Shown here piece by piece: positions 19,324 through 29,245 of a DNA stretch of 47,268 nucleotides. Source of the DNA: Opitutia bacterium (lineage in GTDB: Bacteria; Verrucomicrobiota; Verrucomicrobiia; Opitutales; Opitutaceae). Position 1 is the first letter of the stretch; each line of letters starts with the position of its first letter. The notes under the pieces were generated by a model. The model was not told the origin of the DNA, searched no databases, and saw nothing but the letters and a program-made list of their open reading frames with translations. The stretch is taken from assembly GCA_003142615.1 (NCBI GenBank), contig PLMW01000091.1, positions 1 to 47,268 on the forward strand, written 5' to 3'. Position numbers and translations under genes: made by a program.

Positions 19324-20007
19324 ATGGAGATGGAGCTCGATCTCCCGCAGGCGATCCCGGTGATGACGCTGCCCGGCACCGTGTTGTTCCCGCAGGCGTT
19401 GCTGCCGCTGCATATTTTCGAACCGCGTTACCGGCAGATGTTGCGTGATGTGCTGGCGACCCATCGCATCTTTGCCGTGGCCCGGCTCAATGAGGCGCTC
19501 GCCGTCGAACCCGGCCAGTACGAGCCCCCGCACCGCGTGGCCACGGCGGGCATCATCCGCGCGTGCCAGAAGAATGAAAATGGCACCTCCAACCTCCTGC
19601 TCCAGGGACTGTGCCGCGTGGAGTTCACCGCAATCCTCCACGATGAGCCCTACCGCTGCGTGCACGCCCGGCCGCTGGCCAGCACGCCGGGTGCCGCCGG
19701 CGAGGAGAACCGGCGTCTGCGCCAGGAGCTCGCCCGCCTGCTTTCGCTCAAGCGGAAGTTCGGTGCGCCCATGTCGGACGAGATGACCGCCTTCCTGCGG
19801 ACGGTCGAGGACCCCGCGACCTTCGTCGACCTTGCCGCCTTTGGTTTCTGCGAGGACGCCGGTGTGAAACAGAAGTTGCTCGAGACCCTCGACACTCATC
19901 GGCGGCTCCAGCTTTTCAGCGCGCAGGTCCGCGCCGAAATCCAAGCCATCAAACTGCGCCGGAAGCTCCAGGGTCCGCTCGGCGACGACGCCGTCTCCAA
20001 TAACTGA
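19324..20007 (+). CDS. Lon-protease substrate-binding (LonSB/PUA-like) domain protein
   Basis: Protein of 227 residues equal to the N-terminal domain of Lon without the AAA+ and protease parts. The hallmark is LPGTVLFPQALLPLHIFEPRYRQML (about 15-40), followed by the beta-rich core and a helical C-terminal part (about 130-225). Stand-alone LonSB proteins are common and their role is unclear. The ATG at 19324 is preferred over an upstream in-frame start because MEMELDLPQAIPVMTLPG is the usual family start. Divergent from dnaK. Confidence 0.85.
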   Translation: MEMELDLPQAIPVMTLPGTVLFPQALLPLHIFEPRYRQMLRDVLATHRIFAVARLNEALAVEPGQYEPPHRVATAGIIRACQKNENGTSNLLLQGLCRVEFTAILHDEPYRCVHARPLASTPGAAGEENRRLRQELARLLSLKRKFGAPMSDEMTAFLRTVEDPATFVDLAAFGFCEDAGVKQKLLETLDTHRRLQLFSAQVRAEIQAIKLRRKLQGPLGDDAVSNN

Positions 20008-20147
20008 CACGCGGCCTTGGAGGAGGGAGGCACCCCGCTTGCGCGGCGGTGAAGCTGATCGCGCCCGCGGGAGCTGCCGCCACCATGAGGCCGCTAAAAA
20101 GCTTGCCTCGCGCAGCGCAAAATCGCGAAATCCCTCCCCTCTTGCGG

Positions 20148-20224
20148 GCCGAGCTAGCTCAGTTGGTCAGAGCGGCTGTTTCGTAAACAGCAGGTCGTCG
20201 GTTCAAATCCGACGCTCGGCTCCA
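20148..20224 (+). tRNA. tRNA-Thr (anticodon CGT)
   Basis: A full cloverleaf is visible: acceptor stem GCCGAGC/GCTCGGC, D-arm with AGCTCAGTTGGTCAGAGC, anticodon stem GCTGT/ACAGC with loop TTCGTAA (anticodon CGT, reading ACG), T-arm with GTTCAAATC, discriminator T and an encoded CCA. A run of seven T follows at once and may end transcription. Confidence 0.95.
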
Positions 20225-20289
20225 TTTTTTTGCCGGGATTATGCGGGGCCCGGGACTTCGCCCGGGCCCAGACCAGATCCGCCGCCGCC

Positions 20290-21366
20290 GTGAGCCTCCG
20301 CACCGAACTTTTCGACTACGCGCTGCCCAGGCGCTTCATTGCGCAAACCCCCGCCGCGGGCCGCGACCAGTCGCGCCTGCTCGTCGTCGACCGCGGCGCC
20401 CGCACGGTGGCGCATCATGTCTTCGCCGACCTGCCGGGTTTCCTGCGCGCCGGCGACATTCTCTTCCGCAACAACGCCGCCGTGCTGCCGGCGCGCCTGT
20501 TCGCGCAACGGCCGACGGGCGGACAGGTCGAGTGCTTCCTGCTGCGCCCGGCGGGCCCCGTCAACGAGTGGTGGTGCCTGCTCCGTCCGGGTCGAAAGCT
20601 TCCCGCTGGCGCCACCTTCGTCCGGGAAGGCGCATTCACGGCCACCGTGCTGGCCAAGGAAGGCGACGGCGCCGCCCGCGTCGCCTTCACCACGCCCGGC
20701 GGCGAATCCATCGTGGCGGCGGCCAACCGCGTCGGTGAGGTGCCGCTCCCCCCCTACATCCGCCGCCGGCATACCGGGGACGAGCGCCGCCTCGACCTCG
20801 AACGCTACCAGACGGTCTATGCCGACCGCGCGCATCAGGTCGCGGTGGCCGCGCCCACCGCCGGTCTGCACTTCACGCCGGAGCTGCTCGCGCGCCTCGC
20901 CGCCGACGGCGTGCGCTTCGCCGACGTCACGCTCCATGTCGGTCCCGGCACCTTCCGCCCGATCACGGCCGCGACCATTGAACAGCACGTCATCCATCGC
21001 GAAACCTATGAACTGCCGCCGGAGCCGCAGCGCCTGCTCTTCGCTCCCGGGAGCGGCCGCCGCCTCGCCGTGGGCACGACCACCGTGCGCTCCGTCGAGG
21101 ACTTTCTCGCCCGCCATGCCGGCCCCCTCGATCGTTTGTCCATCGCCGAGACGGATCTCTTCATCCACCCGCCCCGGGCGTTTCTCGGCGTCGACGCCCT
21201 TATCACGAATTTCCACCAGCCGCGCTCCACCCTGCTCTGCCTCGTCGCCGCCTTTCTCACGCCGGGCTCGACCGACGGCATCGCGTGGATCAGGGAAATC
21301 TACGCCGAGGCCGTCGCCCACGAGTACCGGTTCTTCAGCTACGGCGACGCCATGCTGATCCTCTGA
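20290..21366 (+). CDS. queA: S-adenosylmethionine:tRNA ribosyltransferase-isomerase
   Basis: Enzyme of 358 residues that transfers the ribosyl part of SAM to 7-aminomethyl-deazaguanine in tRNA, forming epoxyqueuosine. Family motifs seen are FDYALPRRFIAQTPAAGRDQSRLL at the start, LFRNNAAVLPARLF, YQTVYADRAHQVAVAAPTAGLHFT, LHVGPGTFRPI and NFHQPRSTLL near the end. A GTG start at 20290 gives the usual MSLRTELFDY-like N-terminus; the longer frame would begin just after the tRNA. No tgt is adjacent. Confidence 0.93.
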   Translation: MSLRTELFDYALPRRFIAQTPAAGRDQSRLLVVDRGARTVAHHVFADLPGFLRAGDILFRNNAAVLPARLFAQRPTGGQVECFLLRPAGPVNEWWCLLRPGRKLPAGATFVREGAFTATVLAKEGDGAARVAFTTPGGESIVAAANRVGEVPLPPYIRRRHTGDERRLDLERYQTVYADRAHQVAVAAPTAGLHFTPELLARLAADGVRFADVTLHVGPGTFRPITAATIEQHVIHRETYELPPEPQRLLFAPGSGRRLAVGTTTVRSVEDFLARHAGPLDRLSIAETDLFIHPPRAFLGVDALITNFHQPRSTLLCLVAAFLTPGSTDGIAWIREIYAEAVAHEYRFFSYGDAMLIL

Positions 21367-21409
21367 CGGAAGCCGGATGCCGGAGCCCGGGTTGCGCCGG
21401 GGGTCCGTT

Positions 21410-22450
21410 TCAAGCCCGCGTCTCCTGCAGGGCCTCCAGCACGGCCGGCATGGACTCCTTCCAGTTGGCCGGGTACTGTTCCGACACCTCAAACGCCAGC
21501 CGCCGGCCGTCCGGCGCGGCTTCCGCCACCCGTTTCAACACCAGGGCTTTGAGTTCCGCCGGCGGCAGTTCGTAGCAGCCGACGTTGATGTTTGACCAGA
21601 ACAGTCTGTCCGGCCACGCCGCCCGGGCTTCGGCCAGGGTCATGTCGCCCTCCGGCGGCGGGGTGAGCGACTCGACCAGGTCGATCGGCGCCCGTGCGAT
21701 CTGTTTCCGGCAACTGGCCAGCCGGCCGTCATAATGACACCCGATGAGCTTGCCTGCGGCATGGAGCATCGGAAAAAACTCTTCGTAGATGGGCAGCAGG
21801 AACTCCTCGTAACGGCGGGGTCCCAGCGTGTCGGCGGTGAAGTTCTCCAGGTTGGACAGGTAGCGGCCCGGCCCCTGGGCGACGATTTCGACGATGCGAC
21901 GGAAGTTTCGCAGCAACGCGGCGTACAACCGCCGCACCTCCGTCTCGTACTCGGACAGGTGCCGGCAGAAGTTTTCCAGCCCGGCGAAATCGACCAGGAT
22001 CTGCTGCAGCGGCGTGCGCCACAATTCCGGGATGGCGATTCCCCAGGGCGGCAGCGCCGCCGCCCTGGCCAGATAGTCTTCATAACATGGCGTGAAATCG
22101 GTGTGCTCGGCGATGTAGGTCATCACCCGGTAGTCCTGCGGGGTTTCGAGAAAATATTTCTTGTTCCAGCCGCTCTCCCACGTGGCGTGGATCTCGCCCA
22201 CCGGGGTGCGCCGGATCTGGCGGCGCATCGGTTTGCCCGCCTCCGCATAGTTTTCCTCGATGATCTCCACGTCGCGGAGCCTGGTCTCGAACGTGCGCAG
22301 ATACCAGGTCACCCCCAGGCCATGTTCATACATCGCCCGCCACGCCGGGTCATCGGCGGTGTGGCGCCACTCGTTCCAGTAGATGGTGTAGGGAATCTGA
22401 TCGGGCCGTTCACCCGACCAGAAGGCTTCGATCCGTTCGCGGAGGTTCAT
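21410..22450 (-). CDS. URO-D family protein (uroporphyrinogen decarboxylase/methyltransferase-like)
   Basis: TIM-barrel protein of 346 residues of the uroporphyrinogen decarboxylase superfamily. It begins with MNLRERIEAFWSGERPDQIPYTIYWN and has the late IGCHYDGRL strand and PPEGDMTLAEARAAW segment found in members related to corrinoid methyltransferases. It is not HemE: the HemE N-terminal PVWxMRQAGR motif is missing. Substrate unknown. The ATG at 22450 is preceded by GAACCTCC context and fits the family start. Convergent with queA. Confidence 0.72.
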   Translation of the reverse strand: MNLRERIEAFWSGERPDQIPYTIYWNEWRHTADDPAWRAMYEHGLGVTWYLRTFETRLRDVEIIEENYAEAGKPMRRQIRRTPVGEIHATWESGWNKKYFLETPQDYRVMTYIAEHTDFTPCYEDYLARAAALPPWGIAIPELWRTPLQQILVDFAGLENFCRHLSEYETEVRRLYAALLRNFRRIVEIVAQGPGRYLSNLENFTADTLGPRRYEEFLLPIYEEFFPMLHAAGKLIGCHYDGRLASCRKQIARAPIDLVESLTPPPEGDMTLAEARAAWPDRLFWSNINVGCYELPPAELKALVLKRVAEAAPDGRRLAFEVSEQYPANWKESMPAVLEALQETRA

Positions 22451-22648
22451 CGGTCTGCCCGCGCTTATCCCGCATGCTTTCCGCAGGAAAGCTCCAGGCG
22501 CCGCCATTCATACAGACCACCGCGCCGGTTTCCAGTCAGGACGGCGCCGCCTATCGTAACTGGCGATTTGCCTTTGCGCGGCAAAACTGCAAAATAACCT
22601 GTTCGCCTTGGGTTCTTCATCCCTTCCAGAACAATCCATTCATTCCTT

Positions 22649-23248
22649 ATGAAACGTTCGTTCCAGTTCCTCGCCCTCGGTGCGATGGTCCTCGGCCTGT
22701 TCGCCTCCGCCCAGGCCGCCGTCGAAACCTACAAGATTGATCCGGTGCACTCGTCGGTCGGGTTCACGATCCGCCACTTCTTCACCAACGTCCCCGGCGC
22801 CTTCACCAAGTTTTCCGGAACCATTGCGGTGGACCGCGACCACCTCGAGAACAGCACCGTCGAAGCCAGGATCGAAGTGGCCAGTGTCGACACCCGCAAC
22901 GGCATGCGTGACGACGATCTGCGCAGCGACAAGTTCTTCTCCGCGGCAAAACTCCCGGCCATCACCTTCAAGAGCAAATCCTGGAAGAAAACGGGGGAGG
23001 ACACCTTCGACGTCACCGGCGATCTCACGATCAGGGATGTCACCAAGGAGGTGGTCCTGAAGACGAAGTCCCTGGGTTTTGGCCCCGGGATGAAAGGCGC
23101 GATGCTGTCCGGCTGGGAGGCTTCAACGACGATCAACCGGAACGATTTTGGCATCACAACCTATCCGAAGGTGCTCGGTGACGACGTCGCCGTCACGATC
23201 ACCATCGAGGCCGATCTGCAGAATTCAAGCAAACTGAGTGACGGATAA
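22649..23248 (+). CDS. YceI-family periplasmic protein
   Basis: Exported lipocalin-like protein of 199 residues with signal peptide cleaved after SAQA (about 23). The mature part opens YKIDPVHSSVGFTIRHFF, the YceI hallmark, and contains DLRSDKFF and ITFKSKS. The YceI fold binds polyisoprenoid chains such as ubiquinone-8 in the periplasm; its ligand here is not known. Transcription ends at a good terminator right after the gene. Confidence 0.92.
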   Translation: MKRSFQFLALGAMVLGLFASAQAAVETYKIDPVHSSVGFTIRHFFTNVPGAFTKFSGTIAVDRDHLENSTVEARIEVASVDTRNGMRDDDLRSDKFFSAAKLPAITFKSKSWKKTGEDTFDVTGDLTIRDVTKEVVLKTKSLGFGPGMKGAMLSGWEASTTINRNDFGITTYPKVLGDDVAVTITIEADLQNSSKLSDG

Positions 23249-23255
23249 ATTGAAG

Positions 23256-23286
23256 AAAGGACGGCCTCGCTGGTCGTCCTTTTTTT
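23256..23286 (+). terminator. Rho-independent terminator after the yceI-like gene
   Basis: AAAGGACGGCC pairs with GGTCGTCCTTT over 11 positions with one G-T wobble and a 5-base loop, then a run of T follows. It begins 7 bases after the stop codon. Confidence 0.88.
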
Positions 23287-23332
23287 GCCGTTGATTCGGT
23301 CTGCCCCCGTCCGCGACGGCGGCGGCCGGTAG

Positions 23333-23446
23333 TGTCCTAATTTGTCATTGCGAGGAGCCCGCGAAGGCGGGTGACGAAGCAATCCATCTAGCTGGATCGC
23401 CACGTCCGGCTGCGCCGGACTCGCGATGACAAGGCAAATTAGGACA
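23333..23446. repeat. MITE/REP-like element with TGTCCTAATTT terminal inverted repeats
   Basis: About 114 bases bounded by inverted repeats: TGTCCTAATTTGTCAT with TGCGAG at the left, and the same on the other strand with a 5-base insertion and one change at the right. Inside are GAAGCAATCC and a hairpin GTCCGGC/GCCGGAC. The CATTGCGAGGAGCCCGCGAA block resembles dispersed palindromes seen in many genomes. No coding capacity, so any movement would depend on an enzyme elsewhere. Confidence 0.65.
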
Positions 23447-23502
23447 AGACCCGGCTGCCGGGCCGGTTGACACCGCTTCCGCCCGCGCCGTAGCCTTGGG
23501 AC

Positions 23503-24483
23503 ATGGCAAAACCCGCCTACTCGCTGGAATTCGAGAAGCCGCTGCGCGAGCTCGAGAAGCATCTTGACCAGCTTCACCAGCAGTCCCTCGAGAACCATCT
23601 CGATCTTTCCGGCGAGATTGCTGTCCTCGAAAAGAAGATCGAGGCGGCGAAGCAGGAAACCTATAGCGGCCTGACGCCGTGGCAGCGGATCCAGATCGCC
23701 CGCCATCCCAAACGGCCCTACTCGCTCGACTATATCCACGCCCTTTTCGAGGGCTTTCAGGAACTGCACGGCGACCGGCAATATCACGACGACCAGGCGC
23801 TCATCGGCGGCCTGGCGTTTTTCGAGGGTCAGGCGGTCATGCTGCTCGCCCAGCAGAAGGGCCGCGAGACCAAGGAGAAAATCTCGCGCAACTTCGGCAT
23901 GCCGCATCCCGAGGGTTATCGGAAGGCGCTGCGCCTGATGAAAATGGCGGCCCGGTTCGGCCTGCCCGTCATCTCCTTCATCGACACCCCGGGCGCCTAC
24001 CCCGGCATCGGCGCCGAGGAGCGTCACGTGGCGGAGGCCATCGCCGTCAACCTGCGCGAAATGGCGATGCTGGGAGTGCCGACGATCGCCGTCGTCATCG
24101 GCGAGGGCGGCTCCGGCGGCGCGCTCGGCATCGGCGTGACCGACCGCGTGCTCATCCTCGAAAACAGCTACTATTCCGTCATCTCCCCCGAAGGCTGCGC
24201 GGCGATCCTCTGGAAGGACGCGGCCGCGGCCGCCAAGGCCGCCGAGGCGCTGCGGCTGAACGCCCAGAACCTGGCGGAATTCAAGATCGTTGAGGAGGTC
24301 ATCCCCGAGCCCATCGGCGGCGCGCACAACGACCCCGGGCAGACCATCGCGGCCGTCAAGGCCGCCCTGCACCGGTACCTCAGGGAACTGCAGGCGCTCT
24401 CGCCGGAGGAATTGCTTAACCAGCGCTATGAGCGCTACCGCCATCTTGGCCTCTACGAGGAGGCCGGGGTGATGAAAAGCTGA
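23503..24483 (+). CDS. accA: Acetyl-CoA carboxylase carboxyltransferase, alpha subunit
   Basis: Subunit of 326 residues (E. coli 319) that, with AccD, moves the carboxyl group from biotin to acetyl-CoA to make malonyl-CoA for fatty acid synthesis. The N-terminal helical part LEFEKPLRELEKHLDQL is followed by the crotonase-like core with FGMPHPEGYRKALRLM, FIDTPGAYPGIGAEER, GEGGSGGALGIGV and YYSVISPEGCAAILWKD. AccD and the biotin subunits are not in the window. Confidence 0.97.
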   Translation: MAKPAYSLEFEKPLRELEKHLDQLHQQSLENHLDLSGEIAVLEKKIEAAKQETYSGLTPWQRIQIARHPKRPYSLDYIHALFEGFQELHGDRQYHDDQALIGGLAFFEGQAVMLLAQQKGRETKEKISRNFGMPHPEGYRKALRLMKMAARFGLPVISFIDTPGAYPGIGAEERHVAEAIAVNLREMAMLGVPTIAVVIGEGGSGGALGIGVTDRVLILENSYYSVISPEGCAAILWKDAAAAAKAAEALRLNAQNLAEFKIVEEVIPEPIGGAHNDPGQTIAAVKAALHRYLRELQALSPEELLNQRYERYRHLGLYEEAGVMKS

Positions 24484-24532
24484 CGCCCGCACCGGTTGTT
24501 CGCCGCGTGGTATGAAGTGCGGCGCTGCTCGA

Positions 24533-24594
24533 TGGAGGGCGCTGCTCCGTCAGCGCCGTTCAGGCATTCGGCGGCGACGGCGCGCCGCCCTCCA
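24533..24594. repeat. REP-like palindrome with TGGAGGGC arms
   Basis: TGGAGGGC (24533-24540) and GCCCTCCA (24587-24594) form the ends of a GC-rich fold. The left 26 bases (to 24558) recur with two changes at 31957-31982, which shows this is a dispersed family. Confidence 0.6.
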
Positions 24595-24645
24595 GATCCT
24601 GACGATTTTCGGACAGCCTCTGCGGATGCCGGCCGGCGGATTCCC

Positions 24646-25428
24646 TCACTTCCGTACCGTCAGCAGTTCGCAGCGCGTCGCGCGCTTCGCCGCCGGATCA
24701 TAGTCCACCAGCACGCCGGAAAGCCGCACGTCGCCCTCGGCCACCGGGAACCGGCGCGGAATGCCGTCGAGGAACCGGCCGATGACCGGCTCGATCACCC
24801 GTCCGAGCACGCTCGCATACGGACCGGTCATGCCGGCGTCGCACAAAAACGCCGTGCCTTTGGGCAGCACGCCGGCGTCAGCCGTCGGCACATGCGTGTG
24901 CGTGCCGATCACGGCGGCCGCCCGGCCGTCGAGGTACCAGCCCAGCGCCTGCTTTTCGGAAGTAGCCTCGGCGTGAATCTCCACGAAGGCGGCGTCCATC
25001 CGGCCGGCGAACTGCGTCAGCATGCGATCACTGGCCAGGAACGGGCATTCGGCCTTGAGGTTGAGATACTGCCGCCCCAGCACGGTGAACACCGCGAGCC
25101 GGAAGCCGTCCTTTTCGAGCACGACGTGGTCGCGCCCCGGACACGCGGCGGGCAGGTTCGCGGGCCGGCAGACGCGCTCCAACTGCGCGATCTCGGTTTC
25201 GAAACCCTTCTGGTCCCACAGGTGGTCGCCGAGGGTGACGGCATCGACCCCCGCCTCGAGCAGCGAGCGCGCGGTGGCGGCGGTGAGACCCGAGCCGCCG
25301 GCGGCGTTTTCCCCATTGGCGATCACAAAATCGAGCCCGTGCTCCTCGCGCAGCCGCGGCAGACGCTCGGCCACGATCTCCCGGCCCGGCCGGCCCACGA
25401 CGTCCCCGATGAAAAGCAGCTTCAGCAT
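24646..25428 (-). CDS. YmdB-family metallophosphoesterase (TIGR00282-like)
   Basis: Calcineurin-like phosphoesterase of 260 residues. Motifs: [16 protein letters not shown] (metal site), [23 protein letters not shown] (where the family usually has GNHxWD), [19 protein letters not shown] and [10 protein letters not shown]. Bacillus YmdB hydrolyses 2',3'-cAMP and affects RNA turnover and biofilm fate. The ATG at 25428 gives the family start MLKLLFIGD. It is divergent from the sigma-54 regulator. Confidence 0.9.
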   Translation of the reverse strand: MLKLLFIGDVVGRPGREIVAERLPRLREEHGLDFVIANGENAAGGSGLTAATARSLLEAGVDAVTLGDHLWDQKGFETEIAQLERVCRPANLPAACPGRDHVVLEKDGFRLAVFTVLGRQYLNLKAECPFLASDRMLTQFAGRMDAAFVEIHAEATSEKQALGWYLDGRAAAVIGTHTHVPTADAGVLPKGTAFLCDAGMTGPYASVLGRVIEPVIGRFLDGIPRRFPVAEGDVRLSGVLVDYDPAAKRATRCELLTVRK

Positions 25429-25546
25429 GACGGGACTTTCGGCGTTCGCACGCCGCAGGTCGAGTGCCGAAAGCGACAAGTCCGCGCGCGATCATGCCGT
25501 GATTTGGGTTGAAATCTCCGGTCATTCGCCCGCATTACGAGGGTCG

Positions 25547-26941
<1,395 letters not shown>

Positions 26942-26962
26942 ATCTTATTCCTTGAAGGGTCT

Positions 26963-27010
26963 GGTTGACCGCAACCAACGTTCGCCCTCTACGTCGCGTT
27001 GCCTTGGTTG
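26963..27010. promoter_or_regulatory. Candidate enhancer dyads for the sigma-54 regulator
   Basis: GGTTG-N4-CAACC (26963-26976) overlaps the left arm of a wider dyad CAACCAA/TTGGTTG (26972-26978 and 27004-27010). They sit about 100-145 bases upstream of the -24 element at 27108, the usual distance for NtrC-type activator sites. Confidence 0.35.
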
Positions 27011-27107
27011 TTTTCCCCCAATCCGTCGGTATACTAAAACACGCAACCGGCAGCCCGATCCGTTCAAGCAATTGACGGTCAATACCTCCGCTTGGAGATG
27101 CTACAAT

Positions 27108-27123
27108 CGGCACGCTGCATGCA
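27108..27123 (+). promoter_or_regulatory. Candidate sigma-54 (-24/-12) promoter for the exported triplet
   Basis: CGGCACGCTGCATGCA has GG, exactly ten bases, then GC, and differs from the TGGCACG-N4-TTGCA consensus at two positions. It lies 42 bases before the first exported gene and directly after a sigma-54 activator gene. Confidence 0.6.
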
Positions 27124-27164
27124 ATGAGTGAGACACGTCGAAAACGATAACTGATCCATCTCAG

Positions 27165-28070
27165 ATGAGTATAATGCGCCTGCTTCGAAAAACCGTCTGG
27201 GTGCTGCTGGGCTGCGGCCTTCCACTGGTCATCCAGTCCGCCGCCCGTGCGACTGAGGACACCGCGATCACTGCGGTGGCTTCGAAAGCAAGCCCCGACT
27301 ATTTTCGGACCAAACGCGCCGATGGTTCGTACCAGCCGGAAACATATGCCTTTGGCCCGGGCGGTTTCTGGGGCGGAATGCACGATGACTCAATCGATAA
27401 ACTGAAGTTCATCGACGTGGCTCGAACCATCGCAGGTCCGCTGGCGGCCCAAAACTACCTGCCGACCAAGGATCCGGACAAAGCCACGCTTTTGATCATG
27501 GTTTACTGGGGATTAACCACGGTACCCGCCCCGATTTCGACCTCGCCGGCGTTTGTCAATGTGCAGACGGCCCAAACCAATCTACAGATGGCTTTGAACG
27601 AGAAGCCGCCGAATCCGGCTTTGCTTTTGGCAGCGAGGGACCAACTCGCGTTCGCGCAGGAAGCGCTTCGTTCGGAGAACCGAGTGCGCGACCAGACCGA
27701 TTTGGAAAACGCCAAGATTTTGGGATACGGCGCCGAGTTGGAAGCAACCGAAAGGTTCGAACAGACCCCGTTTCAGCATATCAGGGGCGAATTGATCGAA
27801 GAACTCGAGGGCAACCGCTATTTTGTGGTGCTGATGGCCTACGACTTTCAGCTCATGTGGAAACAGAAGAAACATAAGCTGCTTTGGGAAACGCGCTTCA
27901 GCATCCGGCAACGCCACAACGATTTCGATAAACAGTTGGCGGCGATAACGGAACATGCCTCGCAGTATTTCGGCCAGGATACCAAGGGGCTGATTCGCAA
28001 GCCTCTCCCCGAAGGAAACGTCAAAGTGGGCGATCTGAAGGTGCTCGGCATCGAGCCGGAAAAGAAATGA
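27165..28070 (+). CDS. Exported protein, first of three tandem paralogues, function unknown
   Basis: Protein of 301 residues with an N-terminal signal (basic start, hydrophobic 10-25, cleavage near SAARA). Two blocks are shared with the next two genes: LAAQNYLP...LLIMVYWGL (about 93-117) and RYFVVLMAYDF...LLWETRFSIR (about 218-249), then YFGQD and PEGNVKVG. It lacks the YYVAYD...PIAGEKPPP block of the other two and has instead a helical insertion at about 130-190. GC is lower than in its partners. A -24/-12 promoter candidate is 42 bases upstream. ATG at 27174 is an alternative start. I recognise no known family; an envelope role is inferred. Confidence 0.7.
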   Translation: MSIMRLLRKTVWVLLGCGLPLVIQSAARATEDTAITAVASKASPDYFRTKRADGSYQPETYAFGPGGFWGGMHDDSIDKLKFIDVARTIAGPLAAQNYLPTKDPDKATLLIMVYWGLTTVPAPISTSPAFVNVQTAQTNLQMALNEKPPNPALLLAARDQLAFAQEALRSENRVRDQTDLENAKILGYGAELEATERFEQTPFQHIRGELIEELEGNRYFVVLMAYDFQLMWKQKKHKLLWETRFSIRQRHNDFDKQLAAITEHASQYFGQDTKGLIRKPLPEGNVKVGDLKVLGIEPEKK

Positions 28071-28100
28071 GCCAGCCGAAGCAAGATATCTCACCATCTT

Positions 28101-29045
28101 ATGAAAACAACACACCCGTACTTTCTAACCCTGCTCGCAGTTCTCACGGCGGGTCTGCCGGCCGCGTCAAAGGCCGCCGACCGGACCTCTGCCGGAGACG
28201 GCAAGAAATTCTACATGGTCGTCGTCGCGGAGCAGATGAATCCCGAGGCGAAACCCGCCCTGCCCACGCCGGATCATCCCGCCTACTATGTCGCCTATGA
28301 TGCCGGCTACATTGAGGAGGGCGATCCCATCGCCGGTGAAAAGCCCCCACCCGCCGCCGCGGTGGCCCAGGCTTTGCGCGGAACCCTTGCCTCGCAAAAC
28401 TACCTGCCAGCCTCGACCGCGTCGGCGCCGTCGCTGCTGCTGGTCTATCACTGGGGTTTGCTTAACCGGGATACCCACCAGATCCGTGACATGAATCACC
28501 TGCAGCCCAACCTGAAAGCCCGCATCACCCTGGTCGCGCCAAAAAAATACGCCCAACGGATCGAGGAGGACCTCCTGGATCGCCGGCAGCCCGTGTCGGT
28601 GCTTATTCCGATCCTCGACCCCATCGAACGGGACCTCCTGGATCTTACCCGGGACGACCGCTATTTCGTCATCGTGTCGGCGTACGATTATGCGGCGCTC
28701 ATCCGCCGCGAGACGAACCTGCTCTGGCGCGTCAGGGTGAGCACCCGCAGTCCGGGCGAGTCCATGGCCGAGGCGCTGCCCGCCCTGCTCAGCGGGGGCG
28801 CGCCCTATTTTGGCCGCAACCTCACGGATATGCAGACGCTCAAGGCGCCGCTGTTCCCCGCGGGCCTGGCCGCAACCGGCGCTGCGGCCACGCAGGAATT
28901 CCTGCCGCCGCCCGAGGCCGCCAGGCAGCTCGACGCAAGCTACCTGCGCCACCTCATGTACCAGGAGCACGTCGAGTTTTCCGGGATCTACGCCTCGGAC
29001 GCCAAAGAGAGCGACTACCAGCCGACGATCCCGTCCAGCCAATGA
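28101..29045 (+). CDS. Exported protein, second of three tandem paralogues, function unknown
   Basis: Protein of 314 residues with a signal peptide (cleavage near ASKA, about 25). Shared blocks: HPAYYVAYDAGYIEEGDPIA (about 59-78), VAQALRGTLASQNYLP (88-103), SLLLVYHWGL (111-120), LVAPKKYAQRIEEDLLD (144-160), RYFVIVSAYDY (187-197), LLWRVRVSTRS (207-217), MAEALPALLSGGAPYFGRN and EFLPPPE. The third gene is clearly its closest relative. It begins 30 bases after the first paralogue, so the two are probably one transcript. No metal-binding or catalytic motif is evident. Confidence 0.72.
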   Translation: MKTTHPYFLTLLAVLTAGLPAASKAADRTSAGDGKKFYMVVVAEQMNPEAKPALPTPDHPAYYVAYDAGYIEEGDPIAGEKPPPAAAVAQALRGTLASQNYLPASTASAPSLLLVYHWGLLNRDTHQIRDMNHLQPNLKARITLVAPKKYAQRIEEDLLDRRQPVSVLIPILDPIERDLLDLTRDDRYFVIVSAYDYAALIRRETNLLWRVRVSTRSPGESMAEALPALLSGGAPYFGRNLTDMQTLKAPLFPAGLAATGAAATQEFLPPPEAARQLDASYLRHLMYQEHVEFSGIYASDAKESDYQPTIPSSQ

Positions 29046-29245
29046 TGCCACGGCCGGCGGACCTCGGCACCCGCCCGGCCGACTACTCCCCATCCAGCGC
29101 AACCCATCGCTTCTGACGGCGGCCGCATCACGACCGGCGATTCCATCGCCAATCAGAGGGCGCCGCCCCGCCGTAGGCCGATCGCCCACCGGACTCGTGA
29201 TGCCCCGCCGCCCCGGAAACTCCCCAAAATATTTCCAGCCGATCC

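Noticed and set aside
23161-24492. Minus-strand frame of 443 codons opposite accA
   Set aside because: Antisense shadow of a certain gene, also running through the MITE-like repeat and the terminator.
27072-27107. Sigma-70 promoter TTGACG...TACAAT before the exported triplet
   Set aside because: The two boxes are 24 bases apart, too far for sigma-70; the sigma-54 site at 27108 is a better fit.
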